Positions 31,951 to 45,066 of a DNA stretch of 64,000 nt are shown piece after piece; positions within the stretch are counted from its first letter, which is position 1; each line of letters starts with the position of its first letter. The stretch is from Hygrophila difformis (lineage: Eukaryota > Streptophyta > Magnoliopsida > Lamiales > Acanthaceae), in contig JAOANR010000006.1 in the NCBI GenBank assembly GCA_030278955.1, positions 54,650,915-54,714,914 on the forward strand, in the 5' to 3' direction. The notes beneath the pieces are model-generated. The model had not been told where the DNA came from and did not search any database. It saw only the letters and a list, made by a program, of their open reading frames with translations. Both the position numbers and the translations under genes were made by a program.

Positions 31951-34760
31951 TGAAACTTTTGACAAGTTTCGTCACCACGAGCTTTAGCTAAAATTATACC
32001 AGGTTAGATTTATTAAATGAAAAGAGTTATGATTCACGGGAAAGGGTTTAGGGATATATCAAGATTATTATTCTTTTTATTACTCAAGTATGGTGCTTTG
32101 GTTTCAAATGGTGCTGTGGTCCTCTCTGTCATGAAATGCTGACAAATCTCATGGCATAGCCGGGATAGGTTGACCTTCAGCCTGTCACACTGAGGATCCC
32201 CGGCAAATATGCCATGATACTTCTCATCAATTCTTGCCACAAGATTTCCTGCCATGAAACTTTTGACTAACTCCCACTACATGAGTATTTTCTGAAAACT
32301 CGTGATCCTGGTTTAGGTTTTATTTAATGAAACCAATTTATGATGGCGGTGTTGTGATTAAGGATATATTTATATGTAGTCATGTTTTTATTGCTCGTAG
32401 TTAAGAAACTGTGCTCCCGAAAGCGCACGGTGTCAAAAATTGCAGTAATTTATAGTAAGACCGGATCGTTCACTGGAGGATGTGCGATGGAAGCAGGGCC
32501 CACGCCATTTACTAAGATTTTCCACTCGGTTACTCGATTCAAGTGTGTGATTTGACTAACAACTACTTGACAGAATTTAAATCAGATTATGAAAGCAATT
32601 AAAATAAGCAGATAAAAGTATTCTAGAGAGCGAATTAAATTTAATCTAATAAAGCAATAAAAATAATCTAAGAAAGCGATTAAGATTATCTAAGAAAACA
32701 GATTTAAATTATGACAGAAGGGACAGGAAGAAAAGAATAAAGATTGGACAGGGTTCAGATGAAACACAATTAAACTTCCATTTTTGTTACACAGATCTTA
32801 GTCTGGGATAATCCTTTCAGTCAGCTAACTCTCATGCTCTCTATACCATGTTCCCTTTAACAGACAGGTACTTACAGTAAGAGTTTACATGCTCTTAAGA
32901 AAATAAATTCTAAGATACCACAGATGCATAACTACCCTTGCAATGGTATGCTATTTATCTGTGGTGGATAAGCAACACCTGACAAATCATTAGTTGAAAT
33001 GTCAAGTACCGCTATCATTCCCCCATGTCACGCCCAAAGATTCTAATTAAGCCCTGAACTATCCCTTAACTCTCAGTCCTAGTAGCAGTTACACAACTCT
33101 CAATACAACCGAGTGGCCTCTAAAGAAAGCAATTAAAAGAAAGCAGTAAAGAAAGCATTTAAAATCCTATCACTCGGAGGTTTCTGAAAGTCTGACCCTG
33201 GTAGTAAAAGAAAGCTCCCAGTCAGGATGACCGGGTGTGGATCAAGAATTCCCTATTCTCGGTGAACCGCTCACAGTGTTCACTTTTCGTCGGGTGGTTA
33301 TGAAATACAAACTAATGAAACGAACTAAATAAATTAGTTCGTTCCGGATGCACTCACTCAGGACTCAAAAATAGGCTTTGGCAGAAGACGATAACAGTTG
33401 AGAGAATACTCAACCCTACCTTAGAAAATAACCAAGGCCCGAATGTTGTTCCTCTAGTATTATCTGTCACACCTTATCGGAATCCAAGTGGAATCTGACC
33501 CAGTGCAACATTTAATACAAGATTTCCAACAAACAGCAATTGTGGAAAATAATAAATCTGAAAATCATTCCCTATCAGGTACTAGACTCTCAATAAGAAC
33601 ACAGACCCTTTCAGTCTAGGTGAGACCTAATCGCTGACTCTGCTTCTAATTTCCCAAAATCAACCCCCAGTCGGATGTGAATTAGTCATAACTGTCGAAT
33701 TTATCCCTTACTCAGATCCGGATTTTATAAAGGAATTTTTGTTGGAAATTTAGTATGAAACATCTGATTTAAATCAAGACTTCTATGTCCAAGGGAAAGA
33801 TCCCAAAATAATATCGACCACAATGTCTACATAATAGTATCATGCATAAATTTATAGAAAAGTGTAAAATAAAATAACCCAAAATATAAGGTGGGTTTAG
33901 ACAGAATGTGAAACACAGAGATGAAATAGCCGGAGATGAGAAGAATTTGTTTGGCTAAAAAGATGGCAAAAATAATCAGGATGATCCGGACTACAAACAT
34001 CTGCTATCAGGGTCCTGATCATTTCAGGTGGGATGATTTTTAGACAGTGGAGTGCCTCAAATGACAGTTGCCGTCGTCATCTCAGAATCCACTGTCTGTG
34101 AATTTGAATAAAAACCCACATGTTCTATTGCTGCAATAATGATTAGATGACATTGGCATATATCATCTAATATTACTACAGCATCCAGATTCAGGTTTGA
34201 GATTAAAGTAAGAAAAGAAAACTGTATCCGGATGGGAGTCAGCTGAGCAGCTATTATAATCCCGAAGGGATGAACCGCCAAGGCTTCCACCGACCACTAT
34301 CTGGATCATGCAAAATAACAACTATTAATTAATATACAGATCACGAGCTAGTTATCCGTGTGGGAATACCCGCCAACATTAATCTGATATATTCCTTACT
34401 AGCTGTTTCACACATCACGGAAAAGACAGAATAAAATTAAGGAAAATATTTTTGGGTCATCTTGCATGAGAGACATTGGTTTCTCATGCAAGGTATGGAG
34501 ATGAATCCATAATTACTCTTCATGTCTAAATAATCACTCATTCCATAATTAATTAATTAATTACAGTCCGGATTATATACTTAGATCATTAGAGTTTAAT
34601 CATTTGTAGAAGAATCTTTTAATAGGGAATTGAACAAAGTTCTTTATATCAAATTAATCATGGGTTGAGATCATTGGATTTCAACCTCAAAATATTAATA
34701 CAAAGGTTCAATTAATTAATGGAATGAGATGAAGAATGAGAATTTGGCAAAAGGTGCCAC

Positions 34761-35231
34761 CTTGTCGCGATACAGGGTTCGTGTCGCGGAGCATGGCTCC
34801 GCGACAAAGATTTCGCGACAAAGGGGTGGGAAATAAGAGAAATGGAATTTTGAAAGTTTGGGGTTTGCTTTGTCGCTAAGTAAAGAAAATTTTTGTCGCG
34901 GAACGTGGTTCCGCGACAAGGCCATAGCGACAAAAAGGTTGAAAATTGGACAAGGCATAATTCTTGTCGCGGAACAAGAGGTTTGGCGCGGAACGTGGTT
35001 CCGCGACACGGTTGCTTCGCGACAAAGCCCTTCCAAAATAAAATCACAAGTATTTTGGTCCTTGGTCGCTAATCAAGATTTTGTCGCGGAACGTGGTTCC
35101 GCGCCAAGGAGTGTTTCGCGACCAAGGGTTTTAAAATAAAGGTCAACAAATGTTCTTTGGCACCTTTGTCGCCAAAGCACCATTTTGTCGCGGAACGTGA
35201 TTCCGCGACAAGAGTTGTTCCGCGACAAAGG
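34761..35231 (-). repeat. GTCGCG dyad cluster 2, Athila-B 3' LTR
   Basis: Contains the same hairpin as Athila-A at 34893-34919 (arms TTGTCGCGGAAC and GTTCCGCGACAA, loop CAC on the element strand), near copies at about 34984, 35080 and 35184, and one with arms GTCGCGGAGC and GCTCCGCGAC near 34780. The position in the LTR matches Athila-A, but unit number and spacers differ. Confidence 0.9.
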
Positions 35232-35851
35232 TGTGTCCAGTACACATGTCAGAAAAGTAAAGTGGAACAGTGGCATGCATTATGTGTGATCTCACCCTTT
35301 TCAGATTCAAAAGCTAAACTAAGCTCAAAATAGCAAAACAGAATTTGAATCTAGCTAGAACATGCTTGAACACAATAGAAATAAAGCAAACTTAAGACTT
35401 AAGAAACCCTAATCTGAGCTTGATCACCCATAAGCATGCAACATTATCCAAAGAAAAAGTTACAAAGCAGTAACATTAAAATGCAAAACAAGGATCAAAT
35501 GACCCAAGAAAAACAGATGCAGTAAGATCCATGGGGTGTGAGACCCATTTCATGATTTTGGGACACAAATGGAGAGTGTTTTCCCATATTATTAAAAGGT
35601 GTTGTTCATACCCATGGTTTGAGTACCACAAACCCTTAAACAAAAGTTTAGAACAAAAACAAGGTATAAAACTGGCTATCTAATCAAAGTGCAGTAAACT
35701 ATTTCTAACTAGTGCATGAATTAAATAATACAAGAAAAATCTAACTAAACTACCCTAAACTAAACTAAACTACTGAACTCCCCAACTTGTCTTCAAGAAG
35801 GTGTAGTTTTTCTAAAATTCTTCCAACCTTTAGCTCAAAGGAAACACCTCA

Positions 35852-35859
35852 TATTTATA
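35852..35859 (-). promoter_or_regulatory. TATA box, Athila-B 3' LTR
   Basis: TATAAATA on the minus strand, at the position equivalent to 19625 in Athila-A. Confidence 0.75.
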
Positions 35860-35930
35860 CAGGGGAAACCCTAAGCTCATGGGCCTTGATTTGAGCCCAT
35901 TGTGTCTCAAGACATCACACACATCACAGC

Positions 35931-36176
35931 TTTGTCTCGGAGCACCAAGTTTGGTCGCGGAACACACTGCATGTGGCAAAGCTTCTCGACTGGGTCTTGT
36001 GTCTTTAAAAATGTATCTTGGTCGCCGAATGGACCTTTGTCGCGGAACAGCACATCGCGACAAAGGTATCGCGCCAGGGGCTTTGGCTGGTCTCTTCTTC
36101 ATCTGGGCCACTTGGTCGCGGAGTGTTCCTTTGTCGCGGAACCATGCATCGCGCCAAGGGGCTTCCGCGACAAAGG
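35931..36176 (-). repeat. GTCGCG dyad cluster 1, Athila-B 3' LTR
   Basis: Half-sites and imperfect dyads (TTGTCGCGGAAC, CATCGCGACAAAGG, CATCGCGCCAAGG) upstream of the TATA box on the element strand, as in Athila-A. Confidence 0.85.
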
Positions 36177-36480
36177 TCTTCCTGGGCCTGCTGGATTGGG
36201 CCAGATGGGCCGAAAATATTCTTTTTGTGGGCTTTTCTCTCTTTTTCCCATCTTTTTCATTCCTTTTTCTTTTTCTTATGTTTTTGGATTTTTCTAACAT
36301 AAATATGTAACAAAATTACATATTTATGCCTTTTTCACACCAGCTTATTATTTTTATAATTATGCATAAATTAGTCCAATTCGACTGCTTTCTTACTTAA
36401 TGTAAGACCGGAATGCGATCAAATGCCCGTTTAAGACACGGAAATGGATTGAAAATAATGGTCATTTTTGGCCATTATCA

Positions 36481-36495
36481 ACATCCTCACATTTA
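36481..36495 (-). other. Polypurine tract of Athila-B
   Basis: On the minus strand AAATGTGAGGATGT lies directly before the 3' LTR start TGATAATGG, identical to the tract of Athila-A. Confidence 0.8.
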
Positions 36496-38119
36496 ATACT
36501 GATCGTCCCCGAGCAGTCAGAGTCAATGTTCGTAAGAACACGGACTCTACATATTCAATTCATTTTCGTGGCTTCAAAAATATCATTCTTTTTAGATTGG
36601 GATAAGACAATCAAAAACTACAAGTGTTAAATTCCCTTGATTGTAGTGTTTAATGAAATGATACTTGCTCACTACATCGGGCCTACAAATCAAACATTAT
36701 TATCAATCCTTCATGAACATCATGTTTGAAAGATGCAAAGATTAAAAATTAGAATTAAGGCATGACATGAACATGTACGATAAGACAGAGCCTCACATAT
36801 AATAGAATCGGAAAGATCACTCACTCTAAATTGGGGTTCAGTCAGTGAACGCTCATAATCAGTTTTAATTAAATTATCCCATGAGCTTGCAATCAGACCA
36901 ACTCGCCACCGGCTCATTTCTTCAAATCGAGATCACGAGGTCTTATTTAAGGGTTATAACGGGGCGTACGGTTGTAACATTAGGTGGGAAAAGGGAATAT
37001 TGGGCTAAGAAGTGGCAAGAATTAATTCCATCGTAACTTGGCATTTTTATTTAAAATTTATGATCATCAATGTTTCTTTTTCTTTTTGATTTTCTTTCTA
37101 TTGCATGACATTAGACTATTGTCTAATTGCTTTGTCACTTGCAATTTATTTATGTTGAAAGAAATTTAACTTTTTTTTTTTTTTTTTTTTGATGAATCGG
37201 TTTATAGAATACCGATTAGTACGTTTTCTGATGATCATAAATTTAATGCCTTTGATAGAATTCATCCTTGCACACTTGGGTTCGAATTTCTTGGTCTTTT
37301 TATAAGGCTAGGAATAATATAGAAGGCTTCAAAGAAAAATTAGGCTTATAGGCTCAAATTGGTTAATCCTCAAGGGAAAATGTTTTTGGGTTTGGATTTC
37401 AAAAGAAGGCCAAAATTTTGGTTTTCTAGGTGCCTCGATCATATGCTCGATTTTTGGAATATGGCATGGTCTTGAATCGGTCCCAATCGCAAGTTCTAGT
37501 TTCCTTTAATCAAAATGATTCACACATCAAAGAAAATAAATGAGTAAAAGTGACTCATGGCTCAAATCTCACAAGGTTGGGTTGATTCATGTCATACAAT
37601 ATTCTTAAACTTAATCCAAGCTTAATTCTAACAATTTATTCAATCGAAATCTCTAACATGCAGATTTATTACCCAACAAGCTGATCGCATCATTAAATTT
37701 TTATAGCTCAAAACCTCAGGAATTCATTTCATGCATGTTCTCAATTATATTATCCCAATTTAAAAGTTTGAAAATTTAATCATAAGCCTAAATTCAACAT
37801 GTGAATTTAGAGCAATTTTATGCATATTTTTGCTGGTTATTTAATTGAAAGCAGTAAAGAGGCACTGCTGACATACTGAGTATGTCAACAGCATATTTTT
37901 GGCCTGACAGTCACTTATTCATCTTGGACTGTCAGACATCTTTTTAGAAATAAAATAACCAAATAAAAACAAAGATTGTTGTTGGGGCTGCAAAATCCCA
38001 ATCTGAAAGCAGTAATTATATCAATTACAAGAGATTTCATTTGCAATCAAATCTATCTTGCATGGATGAATTGAAATTCTCTTATATGATATTTACAATT
38101 AAGCTCAGAAGTGAAGGAG
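36496..38119 (-). other. 3' noncoding region of Athila-B
   Basis: About 1.6 kb, clearly homologous to 50950-52400 of Athila-A from about 37950 to the polypurine tract. It includes a 19-bp hairpin at 37869-37887 (TGACATACT/AGTATGTCA), a 20-T run (37171-37190) and a hairpin with AATCGGT/ACCGATT arms at about 37195-37217. No coding frame. Confidence 0.7.
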
Positions 38120-41100
38120 TCAGGGATCGCCATCTTTCTTCTCGTCTGATTTCTTGGAGGAGCCAGCTTCATCAGGGATCTTCTTGAGTAAGGTTTGCAG
38201 GATCTGATTTTGACTAAGGATCAGTGATTCCACCATTTTTCGATTCTTCTCTTCTTTTTCTAGCATCATCATTCTGAATTCCTCGTCTCTCCTTTCCTTC
38301 TCCAACTTCTCTTTCCGTTTCTCTTCCTTTTCTCTCCTACGCTCTTGGCGTTCTTCCTCTCTCTCCCTCCTTCGCTCTTCACGCTCCTCTTCTGCCCTTT
38401 TCTGCTGTCCCTCTTGGCTTGCCAAAATTACATCAGTCATGGATTTCATTCCCTCGAGCATAGACTGACTCATTCTGCTCACCATCTCAATCGTTTGGGA
38501 ATCAGCAGGGAACTGAGATACGTTCTGGCTTTGAGGAGGCATCTGAGGTTGAGGGTGAGTCGGAGGTGGAATCGGAATCTCAGTCCGTTCTTGGTCCGCA
38601 GGAGGCTCCTCTTGAACGTTCGAAGGTCCTGCATCAGCACAGGTGTTCTGTGTTCCCTTCTTTGTCTTCGGCTGCCTCTTTCGCTTCCTTGATGCCTGTT
38701 CACCCGATATGAAAGAGGATTGAGCGTCTGAATCTCCTCTGACGGACAGTTGGGGGAGAGAGTATTTGATACTCTCACACAAGGGAAGTCTTGGCACACT
38801 GATAGGTGGGTTCACTTTCACCACTGTGTCACCCTCAAACGCGCTCAAATCAACTCTCTGAGCCATGCAGATTCTCCTAATCAGATTCGGATAGCACAGC
38901 ACCTGTCTATCCTTTATGCGGGTTATCATCACCTCGAATACATGCCTCCCTACATTTAGTTTTGCTCCGCTCCACATTCTTGCAAATCCCATTAGCACAT
39001 TTCCAGATGTGGTGTGCGGATGCGAATTGGGCCGGATCTTGGACATGTAGAACTCATAAGTTGGCATGAACTGTATCCGCAGCCATTTTGCATTGAATGT
39101 GTGTCCAGGGGCGGTCACGCTTGTCATGCTGTTAGCCAAGGTTGCATACTTCGCATATTCAGTCGTTTTGGCTCTCTTCGTCATGATCTCACCAGGGGGG
39201 AATTCACTTTGGATATCTGGGGTCCCGAAGAACTGGTTCAGCCAATCAGGTGCAATGTTTATCACTTGTCCCCGGATCCATGTTGTTCTGGCAGCTTCAT
39301 CGATGTTGCAGAAGAATTCCTTTGTTAGCTCCACGAAGCCATCTTCGTCATGATGCAGCATGAAGTTACCCCACTCTTGATTTCTGTAGAAAGTCTCAAC
39401 AGTGGGGTGCAACAACGCATCGGGTCTGAACCCTTTATCCGGCACTATCATCTTCTGCAACTTCTTATACTTCTCTGCAGTCTCTTTGTTGCCATTGAAC
39501 TTGATCTGGATCTGTTCTTCGCTTAGCTTTTTCTTTCCATATTCCTTTGAGACGCCCATTCTTTGCCTTACAGTATTTTCAGACCAAAACTCGACTGGTC
39601 GAATGGATCCGACAGACTCGTCATCGCTTGTGTGCCAGTCTGTTTGATCGTCTCCCTCCTGTGGCTGATCATCCCTTGGTTCAGCCTCGTCTCCCCTCTG
39701 ACTTGGCTCTCGCTCTCCATGAGCTGTTTCATCTCCGATTTCCTCCTCTACCTGTTTAATTATATTTTTCATTGTATTGAGTTCACAAATTACAGGCAAA
39801 GAAGATGTAGTTACATGAAAATTACGGTCATCAACATCAGTTGATACCTCCTCCTCCTCCCTAATTCTTGCAGCTCGTCCAACTGGACGTTGAAAAATAG
39901 GCGCCATTTGGTCCATGAATTCTTGCTCCTCCTGCTGAGCTTCTTCTTCCGAATCATTCCCATCTGCAGCTTCAGTCAAAATTCCTTGAACCTTTTCTTT
40001 AAGCGCAGAGGTCATGAGATGGTCGTCTGGCTGCCTTTCCAAGGTTTTGGCCAGTGCCACCGGATCTATGGAATCTTGCGGTCCTTCTGACTGTTCAGGT
40101 TGGTGCGACGGGCCTCCTTGAGTGATGAATTCTTCAATTCTGGCCGTGCCCACGAGAGGATCAATCACTTGACCCACTTTTGTCTGATATTTGATTTGAT
40201 GTGGCTTTTCTCCAGCATCAATTCTTGTTTCGATCTGTTCGTTAAGCCTTTTCCTTATATCCCCTCGGATGGTCTCAGCATCATGTGCAGTGGGGCCAGT
40301 CCATGCAGGAGGTTGTTCTTCTTTGATTTTCAAACCACGCCCTTGCACTTCTCCAGTAATCTTCAGCTCAAAGTCCTCCTCATTACCCCGCTCAACCTCT
40401 CCAGATTTCCTGCTTTCCAGCTCAGCCTGCATCTTTCTGGCAGTTTCTTCATCCTTTGTCTGCTGGATATTCTTTCGGATCTGCTCTTCCTCTGCAGCTT
40501 TCTTTTCCATTTCCAGGCGTTCTTCCTCAGTCAATTTTTCTATTCCCGAACCACCTGTTACTTGATCCAGCAAACCAGCTAATGCAAGCTCTTCATTGTG
40601 CATCTTCATGGCTAGCTCAGCATCGGATATCACCTGGTGCTTCTTTTTCGGGGGTGGCGGCGGCATTGGCTTTTTTCCTCTGTCCTTAGGATCCGTGGGC
40701 TCTGCCACTTTCTTGACAGTTGGCTCAGGTTCCTTGATCTCCACTTTCTTTTCCGGAGCTCTTGCTGGCTTATCCTTGTCAGCGGACTTTATCAACCTTC
40801 TCCTCGTTCCCGGTTGAGGTGCTGGCTGATGACCTTCAGATGTGACAACAGTAGTGGAGGTTTTCTCGGGCTGTATGGGTGCCTTAGTGGTGGCAGGTGC
40901 TACAGCAGATGTTGTCATTTCAGTCTGAGCTGTCTGTACTGGAGTCCGGACTGCTTCTTGCTGCACCACTGGCTCGGATGTAGCAACTTCTTGCACGTCA
41001 GTCTGCCCTCTAGGCGGCAAAGCTGAAGCTTGTACTGCTGGCTGGGTAGGCTGTGGGTTGGCCTCAGGAGGGGTGGAGAAGTATGCATCAATCTCAGCAT

Positions 41101-43955
41101 CAGGGTCCTCTGGATTTTCCTGGGCTTCTTGAGTTCCAAACAGTTTGTGTGCAAATCTCAGATAATCATGCACGAATGTCTGACTTGTTACCCGAACCAG
41201 TTTAAATTCCCAAGCCTCCTTAATCCGTGTGCAAAACAGGCGCCTGACTTTGTGGTCATAGTGCATGACCTTTGTCTTGTTTCCTTCCTTCCCATACCTC
41301 AAAGCTTCTCTATCCATCTCCATGAGGAGTTCAAGATATGAGGTCCTATATTGCTCCATCATGGTGTTGATCATATCTCTTTCTAACTCTTCTGTCACAT
41401 AGGTCATCATTTGTGCTTTGTCAAACGTCAGATATTCCTTTGCTTCAGCCTCGGTCATTAATCTGAGCTGCACCTTCTTTTTGGTCAGTACTGACCAATT
41501 GTGGTGCTGTACCTCATAAAGGGCTTTTTCCCTTAGTTCTCTGATGTGCTCGGGAAATCCAGGGTCCACTTGAGTTCCTTTTTCCGCTGGTCTTGTCTGG
41601 CCAAACCGCTTGTTTATGAAAATTGTCTCAAAATTATCCTCATCTGGCAAGGTCAATCCTTCATCCAATCTTTCTTGTGTTATGAAACCCTTTCCCTGCC
41701 CCCACAGACGTGTCATTTCGTGCCATTCTTTTCGAGCTGCATTGATTGCTTCTCTAAACTGGTTTATCATGGTGGAGTTCCTTTCTGTGTTGAACTCCTC
41801 AATTCTCCTCAGCTTGTGGCGCAGGTTGTAACTCATCTCCCGATGCCTTAGCTTAGCCTGCCTGGCCACCCATTGCTGCTCTTCTCTTCCCATGTTATCA
41901 AATAACCTCGGGCTCCAAATGCAAGGGAAAGCTTCATGCATTGAAATGGCTCCCTTTGACAGTATCAGGCTTACCGGTAAAGGTCTTTCCACGAACTGCA
42001 ATCGCACTTGTGGGTCTATGGGCTGGTCGGGAATGAGTATATCATAGTTTGAGATATCGATTCCCACTGTTCCATCTTCTAGATGACGTTGCCAGACAGC
42101 TGTATGTATTTGGAATTTCAGCGTGATTCTTTCCAAATGCACTTCGGGTGTCATTATGGAATCATGCGGAGCATGGTCTGTCATTAGTTCCCAAAACTTC
42201 AGCATGTGATGGGAGAAATCCCTTTCTATGTTTGTCAGAGCGGTTGATCTATCTTCAGGGGGGATTCTTACGTCCCATCCGGGCCTCAATGACAGCTCAG
42301 CTTCAGTACCCTGGTCCAGTGGAACACCGTACACGCTTATCAAAGCTTCCCTGAGCTTCTTAATCTGAGTCCTGTTTGCAGATGCCTCTATTGCTGCCTG
42401 ATGCAGAGTGCAATCGGGCAATCCAATAGCTGACTTAATCACTAGTTTATTCCTGAAAAATATAGGAAGTATTAATTCCAAAAAAAATTTTATCTATTTT
42501 TGAGTTTCAAGCCAAAAATCAACATCCTCACATTTTGAGCTTTGCTCGGAATGTGATTTATTTGATTAGTACCCAAAACATTATCATAAGGCATATGCCA
42601 TTAATTAAATTTAAAAAAGTCTAAGTCATTGGACTTAGAGAATTTTTAGTAGGCTATTGAGCCCAAAAAGGTTGCTTTTCCAATTTTATTAAACAAGCTC
42701 GAGGCACTTGCTGAAAATGGAATGAGATGATGATGATGGAATGGATAGCTCGAAAATGGAATGTGCAATGGAGGCATGGCGGGATGGATTCGCTATTTCC
42801 GGATTGTTTGGACTGTCATTGGACAGTTAAAACATTCAAGAAAATGCAAACACTATTTTTTAATTTTGAAAAGGTTGACTTGTTTTTATTTAATGAAAAG
42901 TGGGATGTGTGTGGTCCCATTTTTTGGATTTTTGTAAAAAGGTAGCAGTTGAGGTGGCAAAATACTGCTACTTAACTCACACTCTTTAGTTCCATTGGGA
43001 ACAAAAACACATTGTCAACCAAAATTCCTAGTACTATTTTGTCTTTTAGTGAAAAAGTGAAATCTGATGGAAAGGGGATTGGTGGTGGCGCAGGCTGCCC
43101 AAAACCAAACAAACATACACTTTACACAGATTGCCACATACTCTCAAATACTTGCCAAAACAGATCAGAGCCAACTTCCTCAGTCCTCCAACATACAAAT
43201 AATCAAACACAACAGCTTTGCATTTAATGTGGAGCAAAGAGGACAGTGGCATGCAAGCAACATGAGCAAAGTGAAACACTAACACAGGATCATGCCTTCA
43301 TTCGAGCCAAAACATGGGATTAAAAACATTTTCATCCCTCACATATTCAAAAACCACAAGATCATTCATGCTCTATAATCAAGAAAATCAACAGCATATT
43401 GATACTCATGCAGTATTCCTATGTTCATTAATCCTCACTTTCCAGAGTTCAAGATTCCATATTCATGAGGGATTCAGCAAAATCACGCAGAGAGTACCCG
43501 AACATGTAAACTAAAACAGAAGGAAACCTAAGAACCCTAGAAACTTGAAAATTCAACACTGGTGGAACCCCACCCCTAAACTGCCTCCTAGTTTCTCTAA
43601 AACCCTTAACTCTCAAAAGCCAAAATGCCCTACACTAATCGAATCTCCCCAATCCTTAATCAGAAACATAGAACAACATACTCCCTCCTCCTTTGTTCCA
43701 CAACAGGCCAACAACAAAATAATCATCAGAAACAACGACAACCATCAAAACAACAATCATGCCCAAAGTACCAGTAGCCTAAAATCGAACTCGAGACTCC
43801 ACAAAAGAATGAAACAGAAGCCTATTTACACACAATGAAACAAAAAAAACGAAAATCACAAAAACAGGGGCCTGCGCTAACTCGCGAAATGCGTGGGAGA
43901 GAGGTTACCAGGGCTCGGTCTTCTGAGGAGATGATGACGAGGGTTGTGGTTCCAT
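38120..43955 (-). CDS. Athila-B second gene: 1459-aa coiled-coil protein with a plant-transposon-like domain, two exons
   Basis: Exon 1 is 43955-43909 (first ATG after the TATA box, MEPQPSSSSPQK, donor TG/GTAACC); the intron is 43908-42453 with acceptor TATATTTTTCAG; exon 2 is 42452-38120. Total 4380 nt in one open frame. The N-terminal 450 residues are helix-rich. A Pro/Thr/Gln-rich linker at about 460-640 is followed by an acidic/basic coiled coil (LTEEERLEMEKKAAEEEQIR). About 1000-1245 resembles the 'putative plant transposon protein' domain seen in Athila-type ORFs (VPDKGFRP, EFFCNID, RGQVINIAPDWLNQFFG). The tail has a nuclear-localisation-like RKRKRQPKTKK and a dense Glu/Arg coiled coil. 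No signal peptide or membrane span is seen, so it does not look like an envelope protein. Function unknown. It is the only protein gene of the element and is intact. Confidence 0.8.
42518..42560 (-). other. Hairpin plus polypurine-tract-like module, copy 2 of Athila-B
   Basis: On the minus strand CACATTCCGAGC and GCTCAAAATGTG pair around AAA and lead into AGGATGTTGAT. It is upstream of the exon 2 acceptor, as in Athila-A. Confidence 0.65.
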
Positions 43956-44107
43956 GGCAAAAATCGGGCAGAGTTTCCCTTGGAAATGGTCGGAAAAGTT
44001 GCGAAGAACACGGTGGTGTGCTTCGGGAGAAATTTCGTGTGTGCGAGAGTGTTTTTCGAAAATTTTCTAAGTCCGAATGCGTGAGGAAGAAGAGGGAGGC
44101 GGAGAGG

Positions 44108-44115
44108 TTTAAATA
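44108..44115 (-). promoter_or_regulatory. TATA box of the Athila-B internal promoter
   Basis: TATTTAAA on the minus strand, 10 bp after the last dyad half-site (CCGCGACC) and about 150 bp before the ATG at 43955. The leader is CT-rich and free of ATG, and partly homologous to that of Athila-A (CACCACCGTGTTCTTCGCAAC). Confidence 0.6.
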
Positions 44116-44125
44116 GTAATGCACC

Positions 44126-44535
44126 GGTCGCGGAACCCTAGCCCTTGGTCGCGGAACAGGATTACGCGACCAGGCTTGGCGACATTAGAGGTGTCGCGGA
44201 GTGTGGGACTTTGTCGCGGAGTCACGTACCACGACAAAGTGTACCGCGACAAAATGGCGAGGAAGAATGGAGTGGTGTGTCCGTGTCGCGGAATAGGAAC
44301 TCTGTCGCGGAGTCATGCTCCGCGACAAAATGTTCCGCGACAAGGACAAGCAGAGTTTAGGGATGAGTATAACTTTGTCGCGGAATTTGCACATGGGCGC
44401 GATGCTGGGCATCGCGACAAAATGATCACTCCGCGACAAAGACAAACAAGGGTTGATGATATGGAGAACCTTGTCGCGGAGTTGCACTTGGTCGCGGAAC
44501 GTGGTTCCGCGCCAAAATGGTCATTCCGCGACAAA
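44126..44535 (-). repeat. GTCGCG dyad cluster of the Athila-B internal promoter
   Basis: Includes a hairpin near 44299-44325 with arms TGTCGCGGAG/CTCCGCGACA and a CATGA loop on the element strand, one at 44397-44418 with arms GCGATGC/GCATCGC, and half-sites GGTCGCGGA and CCGCGACAAA. The position matches the Athila-A cluster at 30310-30620. Confidence 0.9.
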
Positions 44536-44886
44536 CTTTTTTTTGAATTTTCAAATTTTCAACGGATTGGGCCCGAGTGTGATCTTGGGCCTGCGTCCAT
44601 TTTATTTGAGTTGGACCTGAATGGATTCAGTCCAAGTAAATTCAAATCCTTGGGCCATTATTTAAAATAATCTACTTGCATAAAATTAGGTTGGGTCAGT
44701 TCCATTTATCTGCAAGATTTATTCCGGATCTTAAATTTCTTTAAATTCCGAAAATAATTTCTCAGATTTATGGAATTTTCCCAACCAAGAACCTGGTTTT
44801 CCTTGCTTTTTCTGCTCCTTCTTTTTGGTGGTTCCGAATTTCCTGCAAGACAGATAAATACCCATTAGGTTAGGTTTTCTCCTCAG

Positions 44887-44920
44887 ATCAACATCCTCAC
44901 ATTTAGAGTCTTGGTACTCT
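44887..44920 (-). other. Hairpin plus polypurine-tract-like module, copy 1 of Athila-B
   Basis: On the minus strand ACATTTAGAGT, ACCAAG, ACTCTAAATGT followed by GAGGATGTTGAT, nearly identical to 29921-29958 of Athila-A. Confidence 0.7.
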
Positions 44921-45048
44921 AAATGTTCAATTAATCTTGAGGGTACTTTTTCTGTTGTGGATTAAATATATTACACTAAACTAGACTAATCTAAGCTAAT
45001 CTAGGAGTAATCAGGAGTGTAATCCTCTTAATAAATGACGCTGCATCC
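44921..45048 (-). other. Leader and gag-pol deletion junction of Athila-B
   Basis: After the primer-binding site about 80-100 bp resemble the Athila-A leader (GGATGCAGCG, GATTACTCCTAG). Then the sequence resumes with AAAAGTACCC and AATTGAACATTTAGAG, which in Athila-A lies about 75 bp after the gag-pol stop. The entire gag-pol is therefore missing between about 44940 and 44980. Confidence 0.7.
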
Positions 45049-45066
45049 TCCCCGGCAACGGCGCCA
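45049..45066 (-). other. Primer-binding site of Athila-B
   Basis: Reads TGGCGCCGTTGCCGGGGA on the minus strand, identical to Athila-A and directly after the 5' LTR. Confidence 0.92.

Larger units (their letters stand above)
31951..36480 (-). repeat. 3' LTR of Athila-B
   Basis: 4530 bp, related to but clearly different from the Athila-A LTR. It contains the relic LTR-end copy with the 73-codon frame (32034-32255, minus), dyad cluster 2 (34761-35231), a TATA box (35852-35859) and dyad cluster 1 (35931-36176). Confidence 0.95.

Noticed and set aside
35830..36310. Frames of 130-156 codons on both strands in Athila LTRs (also at 19176-19598, 48946-49426, 52585-53007)
   Set aside because: They lie in U3, upstream of the TATA box, overlap each other in several frames and have no domain; they follow from the GC-rich dyads lacking stops.
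38345..41026. Plus-strand frames of 70-160 codons over the Athila-B second gene
   Set aside because: They are shadows of the long minus-strand coding exon.
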